A DNA stretch of 64,000 nucleotides from Monomorium pharaonis (lineage: Eukaryota; Arthropoda; Insecta; Hymenoptera; Formicidae): positions 8,737,276 to 8,801,275 of the forward strand of contig NC_050472.1 of NCBI RefSeq assembly GCF_013373865.1, given 5' to 3'. The notes beneath the pieces are model-generated. The model worked only from the letters and a program-made list of their open reading frames with translations, was not told where the DNA came from and ran no database searches. Position 1 is the first letter of the stretch; each line of letters begins with the position of its first letter. This document shows positions 34,866-48,784 of the stretch, in pieces. The translations under genes were made by a program, and so were the position numbers.

Positions 34866-37800
34866 CACACAAACACACACACACACACATAGTATATAAT
34901 ATATACACACACAGATCTGATAGACGTTCTATCTCTAGCTCTTTCAAGTTTCATACAATATCGTCGATTGCCTCCGCCCGCTCTTTAATGGTTTTGGTCC
35001 CGATTATTCTTGCAGAATTTTACATTTTCCGTTTGATAAATACACTTTTCAGAATCGCCGAGTTTTCTTCGTTACGTTCTTCGGAAATTTACCTTTGGCA
35101 ATCTCGCGTCATTATGTAAAAAGGCGGATCGATCGATTCTCTCCCTATGGGATGCACAAAGCGCGCCGCGCTCTTGTCGATATAATCAATGCAGATTGCG
35201 GTTTCAATAATACTAAACAATCTCTATTCATCTCCGCAGAGAAAGGAGATATCTGCTGTGAAGCGCCGATAGAAAGCAGTATTGATTTATTATGAAAACG
35301 ATAACTAGTACGCAATGTATATTTTAAATGGTTTTTAAGCAACTCTTAACAAAGTTGGCTAAAGATCGGATTTATTTTTATACGTGAAATCATGCGGGTA
35401 TCCAAGTGAAAGATTGAAGGGCCAAATCCTGAAATTTTAGACATTATTTGCGTAGCACAATGGTATAATAGAGACTCGTCTGAATAGTACGGCTCTTACA
35501 TATGTCAATGCACGAAGGCATTACTGTGAATCCTAAAGATATATTAAAGTACTTTGGGATAAAAATTGTCTCATAATTTAGTTTTATTAAATAATGTTTT
35601 TTTTAGCTTACATATCACTTCTCCTTTTTTATTTAATTTTAATTTAATATTGGATTTCTAGTAGTATTTAACAATGTTTCTCAAAAAACCATTTTATACT
35701 TAAAAAAAATTTTTTTTAAGAAATGGTAATTAACATTATACATAACATTGACGTAATAATCATGACGTATTAACGGCAATATAATTTTATCTTTAATACT
35801 ATATCTTGACTATATTTTCGTAAAAAAGAAAATATTTACAAAACCTAATATATTTTCTTAATTAAAATCAGAAATGAGGAAACATTTTAAGTTTTACAAT
35901 TTCCGAAAAAGCAATATATTAAAGCAAAAATTACTATTTGTGTAATAAAATAATCTCTTTTTTCTTTCTTTTTCTTGGACAAATTCTGGAATCACTCCTG
36001 CGCGTGAAATATATTGAGATTAACAGAATACATCGACAATCTCCCATAGTAAGATGTTATATTTCGTACCTTGCTGCAACGCGGAACGAATTTGCAGAAG
36101 ATGGAGCTCCGGCCTCGTTTGTCGCGACGCAGAACGATTGTTCGTCGGAGAAAGAGATCATTCAAAAGGAACGCCTCCGCGTTCTTTTCGCAGGTACATT
36201 TCCGTACCGTAACGGCGCGACGAATGCAATCTCGCGCGATAGCATTCCCGTGTCGAGCGCGTCGGGATGCGCGTGGCTGAATCCTTATTTAGAATAAGCG
36301 GGGACGATAACGCGACGATCGCCATCGTTGTCGCCGTCGACGTCGCCGTCGGGATCCGATTTCCTTCGAAGGCATTCGTCGTAACTCGAAATTGGTCGAG
36401 ACTGGAAAACGCTCGCTCGCTCACTCACGCAAAGACGTCCTGCTCCCTTAGCCGGAAAAATTCACCCCAATAAACTTGAGCTATTTTGTAACAAGCGTCG
36501 ATTAATCGAAAACGATTTTCTTTGTTCCTTTTATTTTGACATTCTTTCTGTAAGTACGATAGATCAGTTGTCACAAAAGAGAAATAGGAGGACGCAGAAA
36601 AGCTTTCACAAAAACAATTCGTACGAATTATTAACCTTCTCGTTCCTTTATTTTGAAATTATTATTTTTTAAAATATTATATATTAAAATGAGATTATAG
36701 AGAAAGGTCACTAATACACTGGCATGTATTTGTTTTAAAAAAAAATATTTTTTTAACAAAAGCTAAAAGTAAAGCTTTGAAAACAAACTGAAAAGTGTTT
36801 TCTATCAAATAATATAATAATTTTAACAATACTGTTTAATATTTTATAGTAATTAAATGCTTTCGTAACATAACAAAGGTAAATGGTCTGAGAGAAATTG
36901 GATTTTTCTCTGCATATAGTGTTAAACAAACATAATTTGATTACAGAACTCGCTTACTTGAAGAAATTTTGTATGGTTTTAGTATAAAAATTATATTCTT
37001 TTTAATAATAATTTTCAGGAGTTGAGAGAAAAAAACCTCAGATAAAGGATAACAATATCTTCAATTAAGAATTAAAAATTTTTAATACTATTATTATCAA
37101 TTATATTCTTTAGATGACTATTATAGTAAATTGAAATAAAAATATATATTGACTTGCTAAAATATTTAAGATTATCAAACTCCTTATGTTATATATTAAA
37201 AATATAATTTCTTGCATATAAAATAATAGTTAAATAGGATATATTAATTTTAACTTGATACACTAATGTTTGATATTCTTTTTTTCTGTGTGCATGGTAA
37301 CAAATTATGAAATAAGATATTATTGCAGTTTATATTTTCATATCTATGAATGTGTAATAATAGTTTTTTATAGCCTTGTGTACATGGTTGTAAAAGCTTT
37401 ACGTTTGTATAGATAATACATATTTTAATATGCATTAAAATTTCTCTTTAAAAAGTCTATTAACATAAAATATTATTTGTTCGTTTGTTGCCGTTATGGT
37501 TTGGTGATAAAAGTTACCCTAAATGTAATAAGAGCTTACAAAATTATAACTTTCTTGATATATTAAATTTTAAATAGATTTATCAAAGTTTTTCAAAGAA
37601 AAAAGTTTTCGTTATGTATAACAATTGTAAATTATTACACATAGTTCCATTAAAAATAATATGTTGAAACTTGAAACATTTTTCGAATATTAAAGTGTTT
37701 TTATAAATAATTTGTTTGTTATATAATATCGTTTATCTGATACGACATAAAAAAGCAAGTTCTTCGGTTTGAATTGTGTTTTAAATTATTAAAAAATGTT

Positions 37801-38370
37801 TTATAAGTAAAATATAAAAAAATGATTGTGATGTATCAGTTTGATAGCTTTTTACTCAATGTTTGAAATTTATCAAAACTTTTTTACAGATAAAAACAGT
37901 TATAATAAAAAGTTATAATTTTTTAATTACGTCGTTGTAGCAAATGAGCGATATACACAAAAATATAAATAATATTTCTTTAAACTATTAATCTTTAAGT
38001 AGGTTTGCTAGTATAGTTACAGTTTAATTTATATAAGTTGTAGACTTATGAGGAAGGAACATAAAAGTAATAATAAACTTTAAAACTTTCGCAATGGGAA
38101 GACAATAAATTAACAAAACTCCGTAAAAAATCTGAAATATTTAAGAAAACTCGGGAAGCTGAACCATCTCTCGCCTACCCCACCATGTTAAATAGTTTTT
38201 AGAGAGTTTATTCTTATTAGAAAGGGAAAACAGTAGCATCTTTTTCCCGTATAAAATTTAAAAGACCAATAATCGATATTCCTCTTAGCGCCGCCGATGT
38301 AATACCCTTACAATAGGTACCGAGGTATGCGTAATATCGATCGGGCGCAAGAAGGAAAGTCGTAAGGAAG
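34866..38370. other. AT-rich DNA with two GC-richer patches; no supported gene
   Basis: Right flank of the array. GC-richer patches lie at about 34915-35300 and 35990-36480; the second has GTCGCC-type triplet repeats near 36320-36355. Their ORFs overlap on both strands and show no known domain. The rest is AT-rich and featureless. Confidence 0.5.
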
Positions 38371-39260
38371 CGCGCCTAAGAGCTGACACCGCGAACGTAA
38401 TTTCCTTTCGTCCGTTCTCCGCGAAATTCTCGCTTGTCGGTCACCCACACCGTCGGACAGACGAAAGGAAGATACCCCCCCTCCCCCCTGCTAGAGGAGA
38501 TGAGAAGAGAGACAGAAGGGAAGACGGAGAGAGATTTACTACACGGCTGCCATGCTCGTTCCTCGGCCCTTTCGGAGTAAATGGACACTTGTCCGAGAGC
38601 GACGTGAGCTCTCGCTCGTCGGGGATGGAAAGGAGCACTTGCTCGCCACGAAGACGGCGGTTTATCGCGAGACAGCAAGCGAGGGCGGCAGGAAAGGGGG
38701 TGGGAAGGAAGGGGGGGGAGGGGCAGGATAGAGAGAGAGGAATAAAAGGAGGGCGATTAAAATAGAAATAAGTGCTCCACTTTTGTAGACGTTAAGATTT
38801 ATAAAGCTTCCCGCGGTTACGTTCATCGTTTTTTCACGGTAGAACCGCGAGGGAACAGCCTCGAATCTTCTTCGGCGATTGTGCCGGGGAAACTTAATCC
38901 AATGAGAAAATCGCGGGGGCGTGTGTTGCGATACTGTGTGTTTTCGTTGTGTCGTTGTTCCAGTTGCTGCTGCTGCTGCTGCTGCTCTTATCCGCTGGAA
39001 AATCGCGGGCCCGCACCACTTGACATACATTCGGAGGAGAGTAACCATCCAGCTTCGCATTTGTTTGGTGAAAAATTTAGATGCGCAATTATAAAGAGTA
39101 GATTGAAACATTTGTCTGCCTGCATATCTCCCTCGCTATCATTACCGTCGCAAGGGAATGTTTCTTTCCCCCTTCTTCAGAATTGTGCGAATGCACTTTC
39201 GAAAATCGCCATTTTATTTATAAGGAAGAGAGGATAAGGAAGATTGCTAAGACGCGCCAA
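38371..39260. other. CpG-rich patch with strand-biased tracts
   Basis: About 0.9 kb of high-GC DNA with long purine-rich runs (38680-38760). The ORFs at 38662-39111 (-) and 38881-39237 (+) overlap and are dominated by low-complexity residues, so neither is called a gene. It could be a regulatory region of a distant gene. Confidence 0.35.
38965..38986. repeat. (CTG)n trinucleotide repeat
   Basis: Seven TGC units inside the GC-rich patch. Confidence 0.95.
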
Positions 39261-41000
39261 TTATACTTTTTTTTAATAATAACGAAATTTGTAATGTTGA
39301 TTGCTCAGTTGTATACTACTTTAGCTATCATTTGTTTCCGAAATAAACCTAAATAATTACGGTCGGTGTAGCCGTTTACTTTCTGCTGGCGCAAGTTTGT
39401 TTTTGAACCTTCGTCGTAAATATTTTTTTCTCTAATTCTTTAAAAAGTGATTTTTTATGGGAGATTCAAGTACAAATACACTATAAGATTCTGTGTAATC
39501 TTAGCTATTGTTTATAATTGTATTAATATTGTATTACATTTTTTCTGTTCAATCTCAATATCTTTTTGTATTTGTGCGGAGTTGTATTACAGGCGCGTAC
39601 CTAACACTTGTAACGTCTTGAGAACGATGAGTTCAGTGTACTACTTTTATTTTTATAACCCGCCTCGGACGTTACTTAAACTGTTTTAAACAATTCTAGA
39701 CCTAATTCTGCATTAATCTTCGACTAAAGCTAGTTCACTTGTATTCTAATAAAAAAAAAGAGTTTCCATTTGATATTATATCATTTCTGCAAGTTGGACC
39801 TCGAAAAAAGAAACATAAATCTTGAAGACGGAAAGCTCGAGTCAGAATATCATTCACTGATACGTCAGAAAAATAGAAATTGAAGAAAAAAGCGTAAGAA
39901 AATGGAGAAAGAAAATAAGAGAAAAAAAAGAAATAAGAAGAAATACATTCAGCAGAAGGTTTTGTTTTCCGTAAGAAAAGTATGGTTTTCTTTTACGATT
40001 TATAAGAATTTTAAATTTAACCTTATTTTAAGATTTAGAAAAAAATAAAAATATTTGTTTTATATTTCATAAAGTGTTAGTATATGTTTTTAAATGTTTA
40101 ATTTTCTTTACTAATTTAGCGCTAAAATTAGTTTAAAATTAACTTTACTATAGTAGTAATAATTTAATTAGAATCGAATAAAACAGAATTACTTTTTCTT
40201 TTCTACAAATTTGCGTTCATTTTATGTATATCTAAGTGTAACATAATCTGTCCTTACGCTGAAAAATATTATTTTCCTATTAAGAAAAGCGATTCCATTT
40301 CCTTCTTTGAAATAATAGTCATCTTTGCGAAGATAAATATTTTCTTGGTAAGAAACTCACAATAATTCATTACTTATTTGAAACAAAATATCTATTAAAA
40401 ATAAACTTTTTTTGTTAAAATTTATAACACCAAATACGTTTTGAATCCTAGTAATATAATATTTTAAAAATATTAAATTAAAGAAAAATTTCGGTTCGTT
40501 AATTACTCTGATTTTTTCCTACAATTTTATAACATCTTTTAAAAAAAGTAGAAATTCTTTTTTATATGATAATGAGTTTGTAAAAATTTGTGATAAATAT
40601 ACTTTAAAACTAATATCAAGGAAACTTTTTTTGTTAAAGATAATTTATGTTATTTAGTAAAAGAACAGTAGCAAATCACTTTTTCTGTAGATACAATTAC
40701 CTTTTGCACCCAGAGACAGTTTATAAATGAAAACAAACTGTTAAAAGTGATAAAAATATTATTCTGTACGCGATATAAAGAGTTATGCATTTTTATATAA
40801 TAAATATAAATATCTATTTATCTTGGTTAACTATTATAATAACTCTTCATAAACAGTGTTTAAAATAAAAATAAAAGTGGATAATAAAGTGGTAAAAAAT
40901 CTACATAAAAAATATCTCTATGTAGGGATATAATATACACGTATAGCCTCTTCTACTTTATAAAAGTTACGCATTTATCATAGCAAAATTAATCACGGTA
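39261..41000. other. AT-rich DNA, nothing seen
   Basis: No ORF, repeat or RNA gene that can be supported. Confidence 0.6.
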
Positions 41001-42600
41001 ATTTTGTCATATTTATGTTTCTCCAGCTAATCCGATTAATACGCCGAGAAGACCCGATTGAATCCGATGTACCTGACATCACGTTCATCCGCGTTGCGTC
41101 AAACGGAAAGGACTTACGAGTTTATAAAACGTTTAATTTTACATTACATTAAACATTCGCATGTTATTTCATATGCATATTACGAGCCTCCGCGCAATCG
41201 TTAATCCGCCGTTTTAGCTGCCGCCGCCGGAACGAAGCCGCGGTAATTAAATCAATGAAGGGGACGATGTTACAAAAACGGGACCCGCTTATACCGGGTA
41301 AAATTCTGTATACCGAAATAACATTTTGTGACGGGATAAAATAAGCCACCGCGGGATCTGAAAATATATTCGGTCGGAAAAAAAATTATTTTTCTCCGCT
41401 CCTCTCAATCGAGTTTCTCCTCTGTTATAATAAACTCAATGCGTTTCCATTTCGACTGATATTCGAGAGACACAGCAGGTAAGAGAGAGAAAGAGAGAAA
41501 GAGAGAAAGAAAAGTACGGGAAAGAGAATCATTGGTGATACCTGAGCATTCGCGGCAAATCGTTCCGATAACGGAGAGAGCGATATTTCATCCAAGTCAG
41601 GTAATTTGATCGAGCGCGATAAAAATAAAAAAAGGGTGGCGAGGAAAAAAAAAGGGGGGGATGGGGGTTTGTCGCGCGCTTGTTATATCCACTGACATTA
41701 TTGCGAAGTGGCCGTACGGTTATCGCGATAACCCCCGGTGCGGGCAACGGTGTGGCGGGATGATTGCGCCGGCCGCCGCGATGCGCTGTGTACTTAATCA
41801 ATATTGTTGATGTTGAACGGTGGTAAAATTCATCCGCCACATTTTCCACGGCACGGCGAGAGCGCGGCGTTGTCTTATATTGGGTATCGGGCAAGTGACA
41901 CGTTAAGCCGCGGACGCGCGCGTAAAGGAATAAAGCGAAGAATCGATGCCGCCGATGGTTGGCTGGCTGGCTGGCTGGCTGGTTGCGACGATAAAAAAAA
42001 AAAGAGAGAGAGAGAGAGAGCGATGATCGAGGTTGTCGTTGTCATCGTCGTCGCCGTCGTCGCCGGACGGATCGCTTCTTGTTGAACGAACGGGCTTGCC
42101 GCCGCCGCCGCCGCCGGAAGATATCGTTTACCAGCGCGCGGCCGGGTATATTAAGTGAATTAACGTCAGATCGAAACCCGCCGGGGTAAACATTTGTCGA
42201 GCATACACGCGCGCTGCATCGTGGGATGCGCGACCTTACGCTCATGCGCGTGCCGATATATTTTTGTTACGCAATATCGCAATAAGTAATTCAATCTACG
42301 GCAAACAAATGAAATTGATTTTATGTACGGTATTTATTTAATTTGTCCGGCGGCGGTCAGTGTAATATTGCGAATCACGGTTTAAAAAAAAAAAAACTGA
42401 CGAATGCGAAAAAGGCAACCCGAGGTTGTTCCGCGTATATAATTCGGTGCACGGTTTATATAGCGTGTTGCGAAAATGACCCCGAGATCGGCAAGTCCCG
42501 TATTAAAATTATCCCGTTCGCGATAGAGAAGCCATGTATGCGCGATGTGTACTTTTTACTTAATTTATGATTTACTTTACATTTTTTAGTTGAAACGCGT
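41001..42600. other. CpG-rich patch with clustered simple repeats
   Basis: High GC content with (GGCT)n at 41961-41982, (AG)n at 42004-42020, GTCGTC/GCC-type triplets at 42030-42065 and (GCC)n at 42098-42116. ORFs cross these repeats on both strands and are not credible as genes. Confidence 0.45.
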
Positions 42601-43850
42601 CCGAATGAAAGAGCGATTCGACTCGGATGAAAATGTTGCGCGAATGCAACTTAAATTTCAATTAGAATGATAAAGCTTGTTCAAACGGAATAAATCACAC
42701 TACGATATTAATTAGGAAATCTGTTTTTAGGTTTTAGGTTAGGCCAGATTGGGTTATTTGTTTAGAGTAAAATAAAAATAATTCCGGAATTTGTATTCCT
42801 TTTTTTCGTGGTTAAAATCAGTACACTTGTAATGTAATCGAATAGACGATGATCCCATTTTATGCCACTGAATAGAAATTTTCATCTTTGTAACATTAAA
42901 TTTAATATAACAAAAAATTCATTTTCATAAGTTATATATTAATCAATTTTTATGTACTTTTTTATGCATAAAAGTATTTTTAGATTTTTTCTAAAAAATG
43001 TTATATAGATTTTGTTTAGGAAAATTACGAAATTCCAGTCAGAAATGTAATATTTTGCAAATTCGAATTTTATTGCAAAATTTGAACAGACTCCATTAGC
43101 TCTTTTTAACATTGTCTGAAGTATTTTTTTATTTTTATTTTTTATTAGAATAAAATTAAATATTAAAGCAATTCAAATATTTATACTTATAAAAAAATGG
43201 TATCGCAATGCAATTTGATTATTTGGGCATTCTAATCGAAATTTAAGCTGTATTTGGGAAAATTTATGGAAATTTCTATATGAGTTTCATTATGTAATAT
43301 TACTGATATTATAATAATATTATTGTAATTAACATTATTACAATTAACGTTATAATGTTTATTTATGTATTTTAATGAGTAAACATGTCACATAAAAAAC
43401 AAATGTCTATATGTACACATATATTACATTATGGCCAATTATTGAACGGTTCAATTAGATTGACGATTCACATTGTTCAAATTAGGTTTCTTAGCGTTTA
43501 ATAAAAAGTATTTATAATTCAATTTTTAAAAAATATTCTTAATGAGTTAGCATTAGTTTTATAAGTTCTCTAATTATTATAATCAGTAATTGAAAAAGAA
43601 GAAATAAAAAAAAATTTCTCTTTAATTATTTTCCCTTTTTCATAATTAGATACTTAATTATCTTTAACCAATAATTTCAGATAGAAGTTAATTAAATATT
43701 ATATTTACTTGTAAAAGCATAAATATTTAAATTTTCAATATTTTACTGAACTCTGATATAAAATAAATATCGACAAATATTTTCAAAGAGTTATACGTTG
43801 GAAAAAGCTAATAAAACCTGTTCAGATTTCGCAATTAGAATCGAGTTTAC
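42601..43850. other. AT-rich DNA, nothing seen
   Basis: No supported feature. Confidence 0.6.
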
Positions 43851-45535
43851 AAAGCATTACACTTTTAATTTGAATCTACATCGGTTTTTCAACGAAAATT
43901 TATAATTTTTTGGAGAAATCGAACTGGATTCTACTTCGATCCCAAAACGTTTTCTATGCAGGGGTCGGCGCGTCGTCGTCGCTTCTGATCCCTCACTCCC
44001 CGCAGCTGTAAACACGCAATTTACTCGCGCGATTTTATTGCATGTTTTAGCGCGGCGATGTCTCACTCAATTACGATATTGGGATCAAGCATCCTACGAA
44101 GGGGGAACGAAGAGGCCCGAGGACCCGAGCCAGCGTAAATCCACCCGTAGAAAGGGAAGATAAAGTCAGGAACGAAAGTTAAACGCTGCCGGGCGAGTAA
44201 TAAAAATAATGGAATCTCCCCGATTGAGACAAGATATCGGCCCTTACGCGCAAAATGCGGCGAGTGACCGTTAAGATAAAATCCCGATCGAGATTTTCGA
44301 ATCATCCGCGCCGACCAAGTCCGTCGCGCTTTTAAAAACAACGTTGCGTTTTCGAACCGCGCCAATGTTTCCGGCGCGATATTACACTGAATTAAAAATA
44401 TCTTCATTTCGCGCAATTTCATCGGCACTGAATTTGCAATCGTGTCACGCTGTCAGCGCTTCATTTAGAAGCAGCGAAAAATCCAGAATGTTTTAACCGC
44501 GCGTAAAAATATATATATATATATATATATATCCGCGCCCTGGGAATTTTTCTCGGTGAAAAGAGGTGCACCTTGTTTTCTTAATAAATTCATATCAGAT
44601 CTCATCGTTTTTAATTTGCCGCTCGGGTGCAGGCCGTCGGAGAGAATTGCACGCAGCCGTTCCGTATACCAACCGCTTTTAATGCGAGGCGATGCGACAG
44701 CGAAAAACGAATTCGGGACACAACAGGCAATTTCATTTCCATCTCGTTCGAGAGGAGCGTTCGCGAGCCGCGCCGAAGAGGGTGAAAAGCGCCCCTCCCC
44801 GTCCCCCTCGTCGCTTTCACGCCGTTTACACGTCCACCGAGCGGAAAGTTTGTAAGAAGGCTCGCGAGTCGTATTAATGAGAGGGTTTTCCGGAGTGAGG
44901 GAACGGGGATAAAATAAAACGCGACGAAGGCGTAATTAGGCCGGGAATCGGGAGATCTCGGAGGCGGGGAATCCCTCGCGCCGCACCGAGGCGAGGAAAG
45001 CCGATATCCGGAGAGTAGCCAATAATTCACGGGCCATTCCTTATTCAAATTCGCGCGAGCGCCGGTCTGTGTAAATTTTGCAGTCTCTCGTCGCGCGAGG
45101 GGACGCCCTACTAAATCCGCAGACGTCTCATGTTGCAACCATGGTTGTAAGACCGGTGACGATTGCCCGAAATTAATTGTTGCTATCCAAATTGTCAACT
45201 CTGTGTAAAAAAGAGAAGTCAAACAAATTTGAACCTTACTTCCAGAGATCAATTATTGCGATCCAAATATGTCTGCTTTCTTACAAAGCTGCTTTGCACC
45301 TCCTAAAAGAGAAGGTTATGAAAATTTTAAAGAGATCAGTGTCGGAGATTCTTCCCGTTCACCGGAGAGCCAAAGAATTGTTCAAAAGGCCGGAAACCGG
45401 AGACCTGGCAACTCTGGTTGCAACATATGCTTTTAGTTTAGAATCTCTCTACTCTGAAATCCTGTACAGTTTTTCTACCAGACAATGCCTGAAAACCTTA
45501 CAATAATACACCTTAACTAAGATTCTTTTCTAAAT
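43851..45535. other. CpG-rich patch, no supported gene
   Basis: Includes an (AT)n tract at 44509-44532. The longest ORF in the window (44611-45252, -, 213 codons) lies here, overlapped by ORFs on the other strand. Its residues are mixed and Arg/Ser-rich with no domain, and no splice logic supports it. It is left unannotated. Confidence 0.4.
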
Positions 45536-45541
45536 TTCCAA

Positions 45542-45918
45542 GGTTGCCATACTGTAGACGAGCCTCCCCCCCCCCATCTCTTCCATAACAATATCCCATT
45601 CCACAAGGAGCTATGTGCCACTAGAGTCCTATAATAAGAGAAGCGCGATCTTGTTTCTACTTTCTGATTGGTCGGGTCCACGTGACCCATGTGTGTGTTG
45701 TTACACAGTGTAAACAAATGCACACTTGTAATCATGGTGAGTACACATATACGCAACCTACGCGGCTGTACGATCCTAAGATGGCGGCGGGTGGCAAGGT
45801 GGGGGTAGAGTTCGCGCTTCTCTGATTATAGGACTCTATGTGCCACTGGTACTGGCGCTTGGTGGAGAGCGATGGGTCGCTAAAAGAGGGGATGGTTGCT
45901 CGTCTGCAGTATGGCAAC
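45542..45918. mobile_element. Outer MITE interrupted by another MITE
   Basis: Ends GTTGCCATACTGTAGACGAG and CTCGTCTGCAGTATGGCAAC are inverted repeats with one mismatch. After removing the inner element and one target copy it would be about 150 bp and mostly palindromic. The outer target duplication is not clear. Confidence 0.75.
45623..45837. mobile_element. Inner MITE, 215 bp, with 10-bp target duplication
   Basis: Inverted ends AGAGTCCTATAATAAGAGAA and its near-perfect complement (25 of 26 bases match over the arms). The 10-bp direct repeat ATGTGCCACT flanks it at 45613-45622 and 45838-45847. A duplication of 9-11 bp is typical of Mutator-like elements. The interior contains AAGATGGCGGC (45778-45788) and no ORF of note. 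Confidence 0.85.
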
Positions 45919-45925
45919 TATGTTT

Positions 45926-46535
45926 CCAATTAGTCCTATTCAAATAAACCTTTACATCGTGTATTAACTTTTATATCTTCTTTCCTTCTTTGTAAGGAAA
46001 TTATGTCAATAATTCCAGCATTAGAACCTTATTGATTACTGTTTCACCCCCTCCTTTATCCACGTGATAATCTCTCTCGATATCAAGAGCAGTCGATTCA
46101 TAGTCGTTGCGACTCCATTCTCACCTCCCTAACACTTGAATAAAGCTTAAGAAAGCAATTGTCGATTTCTTAAGCGACGTCTCACTCGTAACGGCACTCC
46201 GAAAGTTCCAGGGGACACATGTCCCTGTAATATTCAACGTCGGGTTTTACGCGACAACGTCGCCTGTCGCGTACACCACTGAATTTCTGATCTGACGCGG
46301 GGAGAAAGGCTAATAGCCGGCACGAAGTTTGTATTTACCGCGAATGCAGCTTTTATTTTCCATAACCGGTTTCGACCGGTAAAACACAATGCAATTCCAC
46401 TGCGGCCACGCTCGGCACGGTTGCTTCCGTAAAAACATCACGCGCAAAGAAAAACCGGATTAACTGGAAAAATATCAAAACGCGGCCCGATTAAATTAAT
46501 ATCTTTGCAACATCCGCGCAACGCAATATACATAC

Positions 46536-46567
<32 letters not shown>

Positions 46568-48430
46568 CACCCACGCGTACACGTATGTACCTATATATAT
46601 ATTTTTCCCTCTTTTGCTGCGGTTATATGGTGTCGCGCTTAATGTAGACTGCAAAACGATGCAACTGCCGAAACCGTTTCTCATACTGTCACATTTCCCA
46701 TACTTCAGCGATACGAGAGTGCACTTTCTTGCATTTATCGCCGGCGGCGCGGCGTTTCTTATCTATCTCTCTTTCCCTTTGCGTTTGCACGCAACATTTT
46801 TTATCGCATAGAATTCTTTCAACTCGCGCTTTTTCGCGGCGTTCTCGCGGATGTATCGGAACGATTTTTCTCTCCGTATCCAAACTTTCGAAAAAAAAAA
46901 GGAGAAGGAAAAACGTTCGTTGACGACAACAGCGACAGAACTAAATTCCGAATCGGACGTGCGAAATTTGTTCCATCCGCCTCTTCATTAATTCACTCGG
47001 TTCCGTCGATTGACCGGATGAAGTGCTGCGTTAGTGATCGTCCCGAGGGAAAAAATCTTCGCTCCGCGGACGTGATTCATGTTTATTACACTTTTTGCTT
47101 TCGCGACCGGCCGTACGCGACTCGTCCGCGATAAACCAGCAACGCGGACGCGGTTTCGCTTGTATTCGCGCTCGCGAGATTAATAAGTCGCGTTACTCAA
47201 TTATCGGGAGAAATATCCGGGAGAGGGCTTTAAAAAACGAATTAAATAATAGAAAACAGGAGAGAAAAGAAAGAAAGAAAGGGGGCGAAAAAAGATCGAA
47301 AAATCGCTGACGTTCGCCGACGGCATTTTGCCACAATCCGGTCACGTTCTGCAACCTTGTGCCACTCTCTATCTCGCTATCCCACACCAGCCCACAACTT
47401 CTATTTCTTTTTGCGCCGACCAATTTACGAAACGGTAGATTCGTCGCTGCAATTGCAATCCTTGCCGTTCTGCGCTGGATCGAATCGACACTGGAAAAGG
47501 CGGGAGAGCAAATACTTCTCTGAGCCGTAAATGAAAAAATTAAATATTTAGACAAGACCGCGGTGGCACATTGCTTAGTCTTGGCAACGATGTTGCTTGC
47601 AAGGGGAGATTCGGATATGTATCTTGCAGATTTGAGAAAATTCAATATTAAAATGTAGAGATTGATATCGGTTCTTTCTTCTTTCCTGTTCGAGACGCAT
47701 CTATCTCGAAACGATAATATCCAGTTAGAGAAATAGTACATCGAATAGACATCGATTCGACATCGAAATCATCATTTCGATGTCGATTTGACGTCGAATT
47801 GATGTCGAATTCATTACCGTTTCTCGCTGGGTATACTTTTTTCTTCTTTAATATCGATTTTTTTCTCGTATTCTTAACCTATTTTTATAATTCTATAAAA
47901 TAAACATATTTCTTTAAATTTATTTACCTTCTCTTTTTCCCATTTTTAAAAATGATTAAGAAGATAAAAATAAAATAAAATAAATTATTTAAAAATGTCA
48001 AAATACATTAAATTACTTCTTTAATATATAGTTAATAAAAAATGTGACCTTTTAAGAGAGTTAGTTACTTAATTACTAGAAGACTCACACGTATATTTAG
48101 GTAAGCGGTTACTTTACCTTTTTGCAACATGTCGCAAAAAGTCTTGTAATACATATTTTATTGATAAAATGATTGATAAATAGTAGTAATAAACTCGAAA
48201 CGTAAATCAAGCTTTAACGTTTATTTGCATATAAATCAGTATCAAAAGAAAAATGTCATTTTAAAAAACAACTTAAGTGGTACAAATTCAGCAATTCTGT
48301 CCTTTAACATTTTCTTTAGTTTATCATGAATTCTTCCTGCTCTTTTTTGTTCTCAAAGCTACGCCATTGAGTTTTAAGCTCTTACTCTTCCAATAATTTA
48401 TTATTTTTTGTTCCAATTTACAGTCTGTAA
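45926..48430. other. Mixed GC/AT DNA, no supported gene
   Basis: Includes (AT)n at about 46538-46566. Overlapping ORFs at 46614-46923 and 47095-47741 are on both strands and low complexity. A hairpin with 13-bp arms TCGACATCGAAAT and a 4-nt loop lies at 47757-47786, followed by more GACGTCGAAT-like words. Confidence 0.45.
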
Positions 48431-48439
48431 AATGAGTCT

Positions 48440-48784
48440 ATGCATCTGGAGATGCATAAAATTCGTTTCGTTTTTGCTGCATCTGTTCCACTGGCTTCTA
48501 AGAATATTTATGTTTACGATGAAATAGTCTGTCAATGGAATAAATTACGGGAAATAGAACGCATAATTTTTTTGCTGAAAAATTTCACAGACGATGAATT
48601 AAAATGTACGGTGCAAATATTCGTTCGCGGTGAAAATGGCTCGTTAATCACATCGATAAAGCTACCCGAACGTCGAGCACATACGATTCTTCTCATAATA
48701 GATATTTTCCGCTCTAGAAATAATGAAACGTTACAGATCTTTGGGTATCGGGAATTTTTTGACGTAATATTCAAGATACACTGA
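48440..48784 (+). CDS. Unrecognised single ORF, doubtful
   Basis: 114 codons starting MHLEMHKIRFVFAASV, with balanced composition (for example ENGSLITSIKLPERRAH) in an AT-rich setting where such an open frame is less expected. No homologue, promoter or splice pattern is recognised. A shorter antisense ORF overlaps it. It may be chance or an old protein fragment. Confidence 0.15.
   Translation: MHLEMHKIRFVFAASVPLASKNIYVYDEIVCQWNKLREIERIIFLLKNFTDDELKCTVQIFVRGENGSLITSIKLPERRAHTILLIIDIFRSRNNETLQIFGYREFFDVIFKIH

Noticed and set aside
44611..45252. Longest ORF in the window (213 codons, - strand)
   Set aside because: It lies in CpG-rich, stop-poor DNA with overlapping ORFs on the other strand, and shows no domain or splice pattern.
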